Part shown: piece after piece, positions 6,627 to 9,913 of the stretch
How positions within the stretch are numbered: the first letter of the stretch is position 1
How the letters are laid out: each line of letters starts with the position of its first letter
Assembly (NCBI GenBank): GCA_026398575.1
Contig: JAPLSP010000605.1
Span: 1-9,913, forward strand
Length of the DNA stretch: 9,913 nt
Origin: Candidatus Sumerlaeota bacterium
GTDB lineage: Bacteria; Sumerlaeota; Sumerlaeia; JADFCT01
Direction of reading: 5' to 3'
The notes under the pieces: model-generated
The model's database searches: none
The model's input: only the letters and a program-made list of their open reading frames with translations
Told to the model about the DNA's origin: nothing
Translations under genes and position numbers: made by a program

Positions 6627-9259
6627 CCGCGGAAATACGCCGCCTCGAAGCGGCCAGAGCCGAATCGCCGGACGACGCAGCGCTCACGCGTCCGCTCGCC
6701 GAGGCGTATGCCAAAGCCGGCGTCTTCCAGGAAAAAACCATCCCGGTTTATGAAGCCGCTGCCCGCCAGGCGCTCCCCGAGCCTTCCGCGCATCGGGCGC
6801 TGAGCATCGCCTGCCTGTTGCGCAGCATCCTGCAAGTGGTCAACGAACAGACGGAATACGACCGCCTGGGAATTCCCCTGCGTCCGGCGGACGTGAAAAC
6901 GCTCGATGATAAAATCGAAATCATCGCAAGCTGGGCGGCGCAATATCCGCAGTCCGCCGATCTGTTCAAAACCCTCGCCGATCTTCAGTTCCTGCGCGGA
7001 CGCTTCAGCGCGGCGGCGGATTCGTGCCAGCGCGCCATGGACCAGGGATTCCGCCCCTTGCTGCGCCTGCTGGACATCCTGCAGCAATCGGACCGGGCAG
7101 CGCTGATCGCGGGGCGGCCGGCCGTGTTTTACGCGCGGCTGGCGCTGGAATGCGGACGGGACGCGCTGGCCGAGACGTTGCTGGAAGCCGCCATCGCCTG
7201 TCCATTCGATCCGGACCCGGAGACCCGGAATTTCAGCGCCACGCCGCAGGATGAAAAAGAAGCGATGCACGCCTGCGCCCTCGAGGCCACGGATATGCTG
7301 TGCGACCTCTTGCTGCGCCGCCGCAACCGCCTCAAAGACTCGGAACAGCGCGATATTATCACTCTGCGGATCGCCCGGCTGCGTTTCGACCGGGGCGATT
7401 TGCCCGCGGCGGCCGCCTGCGTCGAAGAGATCGGCGAGCGCGCCGCGCTGGAATCCGACTTTGTCAAGACGCTGGCGCGCCGCTTGAGCGACGCCGGCGA
7501 CTATCGCATGGCGTTCAATCTCCTGCGCGCCCTGCCCCCCGATCCGGAAGTCAAGGGTCTGCTCGGCGTCATCGGCTTGTCGCTGGACCGCGCCGGCGAA
7601 CATGACACGGCCACGTATATCCGCCAATTCATCCGCGAACACGACTTCGCGCAGCGCGAAGCGCGCCTGACGCAAGAGCAGGACCGCGAGATGGAAACCC
7701 AGCTGGCCATGGGCGACATGCAGCGCGAGGAAGGCCGATGGACCCGCGCGCTGGCCCGCTATGCCGCGGCGCTGCGCGCCGGCCGCGCGAATCCGGCGCC
7801 CATCATTCAGCGCATCGAAGAGGCGCTGGCGCAAAAACCGCCGGACCTGACGGCCAGCCTCCTGACGGAGCTGGGCGGCCTTTTTGCCGCGCGCAACAAC
7901 CCGGCCCGCGCCATCGAGCTTTTCGAGCAGGCGCTGCAAATTGACGGCAGCCACAAGGATGCGCGCGCCGGCCTGCGCCGCCTGTATGAGCAAACGCTGA
8001 CGGACAATCCCAATCAACCGGACCTGCGGTTGCGGTCCGGCGATTTATATCTTCTGACCGGCGACGTGTCCAAAGCCATCGCCGAGTATAAATCCGCAGC
8101 GCGATTTCCGCCCTGCGAGGGCCAGGCGCTTCAGCGTCTCGCGTCGGCTTATGCCCGGTCCCGCAACCTTACTCTGGCCTTGGAATGCTATTGCGCCATG
8201 GAGCCGGCGCAGCCCGATCTGGACGGCCTCGAGCGCTTATTGAATGATCTGACGCAAGCCAACCTGTATCGCGAAGCATTGCGGGCCGCGCAACTGATCG
8301 CCCGTTACCGGCCGGACTACAAGGATATTTCAAAAACCATCGCCCTGCTCCAGGCCAAACTCGAAAGCGGCGGCGGATCCTCGCCCGACGATCCCCACAT
8401 GCGCAAACTCATCGGCGATCAGGCGATCGGACGCTACACCTACATCGAGCGCATCGGCAGCGGCGGCATGGGAACCGTGCACAAAATCCGCGACGTCAAA
8501 AACGGCCAGGTCCGGGCGCTGAAAATCCTGCGCGAAGGTCTGATCCACAACACCAAAGCGATCGAACGCTTTTTTCGCGAGGCTCGCGTCGCCGCCACGC
8601 TCAATCATCCGAACATCGTTCTGATCTACGACTACAACCTCAATCCGCTGTCGGGGCGGTCCTACATCGTCATGGAATACGTGGACGGCCCTTCGCTGCG
8701 CGCGCGCATCGAGGATCGGCTCGACAGCGACTTCCCGCTGCCTTGGGAGGATATCCGGGAGGATTTGCTTTACATCCGCCAGCTCTGCGACGCGCTCGCG
8801 GCCACTCACGCCAAGAATATCATCCATCGCGACATCAAGCCCGACAATATCCTGGTCAACTCGAAAGGCCAGGTCAAGATCACGGATTTCGGCATCATGC
8901 ACATGGAAGAGGCGACCTTCACGCCCACAGGAGCGCTGGTCGGCACGCCGCGCTACATGTCGCCCGAGCAGGTCCAGGGAGGTCGGATTGACGCGCGGTC
9001 GGATTTGTATTCGACCGGCATCGTTCTGTTTGAATTGCTGACCGGCTCGCCGCCGTTTGCCACGGGCGACGTCGCTTATCAGCAGATCAACGCTCCGCCC
9101 GTCGCCCCCAGCGACCTCCAGCCTCAAATCCCGCAGGATGTCAACCGGCTGATTATGCGCTTGCTTGAGAAGAAACCGGAAAACCGTCCTGCCTCGGCGC
9201 AGGAACTGAAGAAGGAAGTGGATGCGATTTTGGCGAAGCTATGGCCGGGCGTCACCTAA
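6608..9259 (+). CDS. TPR-repeat protein with a C-terminal Hanks-type Ser/Thr protein kinase
   Basis: An 883-residue soluble protein that likely phosphorylates Ser/Thr on partner proteins. Residues 1-600 are helical and Ala/Leu-rich with TPR-like helix pairs, clearest around LLTELGGLFAARNNPARAIELF and LRSGDLYLLTGDVSKAIAEY (about 415-500), suited to protein binding. The kinase domain starts at about 605 and carries every catalytic feature: Gly loop GSGGMGTV (617-624), ATP Lys K639 in ALKIL, catalytic HRDIKPDN (D742, K744, N747), DFG (760-762), a Thr-containing activation loop, and MSPEQ (785-787, the APE position). Most bacterial TPR kinases carry the kinase first and TPRs last; here the order is reversed. 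No transmembrane segment is visible. The ATG lies 19 bases inside the end of the histidine kinase gene and lacks a clear ribosome site, so it is probably translated by coupling. It is the last gene of the cluster and a candidate kinase for the STAS protein (inference). Confidence 0.94.
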   Translation: MAASLLAAEIRRLEAARAESPDDAALTRPLAEAYAKAGVFQEKTIPVYEAAARQALPEPSAHRALSIACLLRSILQVVNEQTEYDRLGIPLRPADVKTLDDKIEIIASWAAQYPQSADLFKTLADLQFLRGRFSAAADSCQRAMDQGFRPLLRLLDILQQSDRAALIAGRPAVFYARLALECGRDALAETLLEAAIACPFDPDPETRNFSATPQDEKEAMHACALEATDMLCDLLLRRRNRLKDSEQRDIITLRIARLRFDRGDLPAAAACVEEIGERAALESDFVKTLARRLSDAGDYRMAFNLLRALPPDPEVKGLLGVIGLSLDRAGEHDTATYIRQFIREHDFAQREARLTQEQDREMETQLAMGDMQREEGRWTRALARYAAALRAGRANPAPIIQRIEEALAQKPPDLTASLLTELGGLFAARNNPARAIELFEQALQIDGSHKDARAGLRRLYEQTLTDNPNQPDLRLRSGDLYLLTGDVSKAIAEYKSAARFPPCEGQALQRLASAYARSRNLTLALECYCAMEPAQPDLDGLERLLNDLTQANLYREALRAAQLIARYRPDYKDISKTIALLQAKLESGGGSSPDDPHMRKLIGDQAIGRYTYIERIGSGGMGTVHKIRDVKNGQVRALKILREGLIHNTKAIERFFREARVAATLNHPNIVLIYDYNLNPLSGRSYIVMEYVDGPSLRARIEDRLDSDFPLPWEDIREDLLYIRQLCDALAATHAKNIIHRDIKPDNILVNSKGQVKITDFGIMHMEEATFTPTGALVGTPRYMSPEQVQGGRIDARSDLYSTGIVLFELLTGSPPFATGDVAYQQINAPPVAPSDLQPQIPQDVNRLIMRLLEKKPENRPASAQELKKEVDAILAKLWPGVT

Positions 9260-9380
9260 AATAATCTTCCTAATTAAAAATCCTAAAAAGACTCTGGCGC
9301 AAAGATAAGGGCCTTTGTAGAATCTTGCCCGTTGGCATTTATGTTCCTGTTCGAATTGCTCCTAGTTCTGGTGATGGGCG

Positions 9381-9913
9381 ATGGCCCGGCAAATGCCTGA
9401 TGCGATAGCGCGGTTCGACACCTTCCTGCGCGTCGAACGCAACCTGGCGCCGCGAACGTGCGTGGCGTATCAGTATGACTTATCCCAGTTCCGCGACTGG
9501 CTGCGCGAGCGCAATCCGGAGTTGATGGCGCTCGAGGCCATCAATCCGGACGATATCCGCGACTTCCTCGCCCACCTTCAATCCAAGCATGACTATAACG
9601 CCTCGGCGATGTGCCGCGCGCTGTCGGCGATCCGGCAGTTCTTCCTGTTCTGTGTGGATAGAGGCTTTCTGGAACACAGCCCGGCGGACGGCGTGCGCAA
9701 TCCGAAAAAAACAAAGAAACTGCCGGTCTTCCTGATCGAAGGCGATCTGCGGCGCTTGCTCGAAACAACCGGCAGCGACGACGTCAAAAGTTTGCGGGAT
9801 TTTTGCCTGTTGTCGCTCTTGAGCATGACGGGAGTGCGTTTGAAGGAACTGGTGGGCATGAATTGCGGCGATGTGAGCCTGGAAGGGCGCACGATCCGCG
9901 TGATGGGCAAAGG
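9381..9913 (+). CDS. XerC/XerD-like tyrosine recombinase, 3' end beyond the window
   Basis: A reading frame of 177 codons that is still open at the window edge. The N-terminal SAM-like core-binding domain is recognisable (residues about 8-95: FDTFLRVERNLAPRT, then a helical region ending LSAIRQFFLFCVDRGF). It is followed by the XerC/D-type connector with SPADGVRNPKKTKKLPVFL (100-118) and the start of the catalytic domain. TGVRLKELVGM (150-160) holds the first catalytic arginine, R153, of the tyrosine recombinase family. The remaining catalytic residues, including the Tyr, lie outside the window. The ATG at 9381 is the first start after an in-frame stop at 9372-9374; no strong ribosome site precedes it. 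The chromosome dimer-resolution XerC or XerD is the likeliest role, but an integrase of a mobile element cannot be excluded without the C-terminus. It is separated from the TPR kinase by 121 AT-rich bases, so it is probably not in the same operon. Confidence 0.9.
   Translation, partial: MARQMPDAIARFDTFLRVERNLAPRTCVAYQYDLSQFRDWLRERNPELMALEAINPDDIRDFLAHLQSKHDYNASAMCRALSAIRQFFLFCVDRGFLEHSPADGVRNPKKTKKLPVFLIEGDLRRLLETTGSDDVKSLRDFCLLSLLSMTGVRLKELVGMNCGDVSLEGRTIRVMGK

Noticed and set aside
6623..8017. Long open frame (464 codons) on the minus strand opposite the TPR region
   Set aside because: It lies entirely opposite a well-supported gene, has no recognisable domain, and is Arg/Gln/Ala-rich as expected for an antisense frame in GC-rich DNA.
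8330..9127. 265-codon open frame on the minus strand opposite the kinase domain
   Set aside because: The plus strand encodes an intact kinase with all catalytic motifs here; the antisense translation shows no family features.
9300..9319. Possible terminator after the TPR-kinase gene (CAAAG and CTTTG around an 8-base loop)
   Set aside because: The stem is only 5 base pairs and is not followed by a T-run.
9381..9913. Reading the recombinase as evidence of a mobile element or defence island
   Set aside because: The visible part looks like an ordinary chromosomal XerC/D, and no attachment repeats, tRNA or other mobile-element genes are seen.

Overview
The window is a bacterial, GC-rich stretch (roughly 60 % by eye) with tightly packed genes. 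An S1-type sulfatase, a two-domain RidA/chorismatase-like protein and a soluble TPR-Ser/Thr kinase are a mix often seen in planctomycete, verrucomicrobial, hydrogenedente or sumerlaeote-like genomes. That is an impression from gene content only. No rRNA, tRNA or phylogenetic marker is present to fix the organism.

Left part (1-2830): the 3' portion of an exported sulfatase gene (+) converges on a gene for a 373-residue RidA/YjgF-fold, chorismatase-like protein (-). Between the two stop codons lies a long imperfect inverted repeat (28-base arms, 26 of 28 complementary, 70-base centre). Its right arm runs into the last codons of the minus-strand gene.

Centre (2831-9259): an AT-rich divergent spacer precedes four genes on the plus strand that look like one signalling operon: a membrane-anchored GAF-SpoIIE/PP2C phosphatase, a small STAS-domain anti-sigma-factor-antagonist-like protein, a soluble GAF-histidine kinase, and a TPR-repeat protein ending in a complete Hanks-type Ser/Thr kinase domain. 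The last two genes overlap by 19 bases. The PP2C plus STAS pair is the hallmark of partner-switching regulation (SpoIIAA/SpoIIAB/SpoIIE or RsbV/RsbW/RsbU type). No small RsbW/SpoIIAB-like kinase and no response regulator is encoded here. A working model is that the phosphatase dephosphorylates the STAS protein and that the TPR-Ser/Thr kinase, or a kinase elsewhere, phosphorylates it. The histidine kinase would feed a second signal in. This model is inference from gene neighbourhood.

Right end (9260-9913): an AT-rich gap, then the 5' part of a XerC/XerD-like tyrosine recombinase that runs off the window. The left and right ends of the window are both inside genes. No CRISPR array, insertion sequence, tRNA or rRNA was recognised. 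All gaps between genes are shorter than 300 bases.
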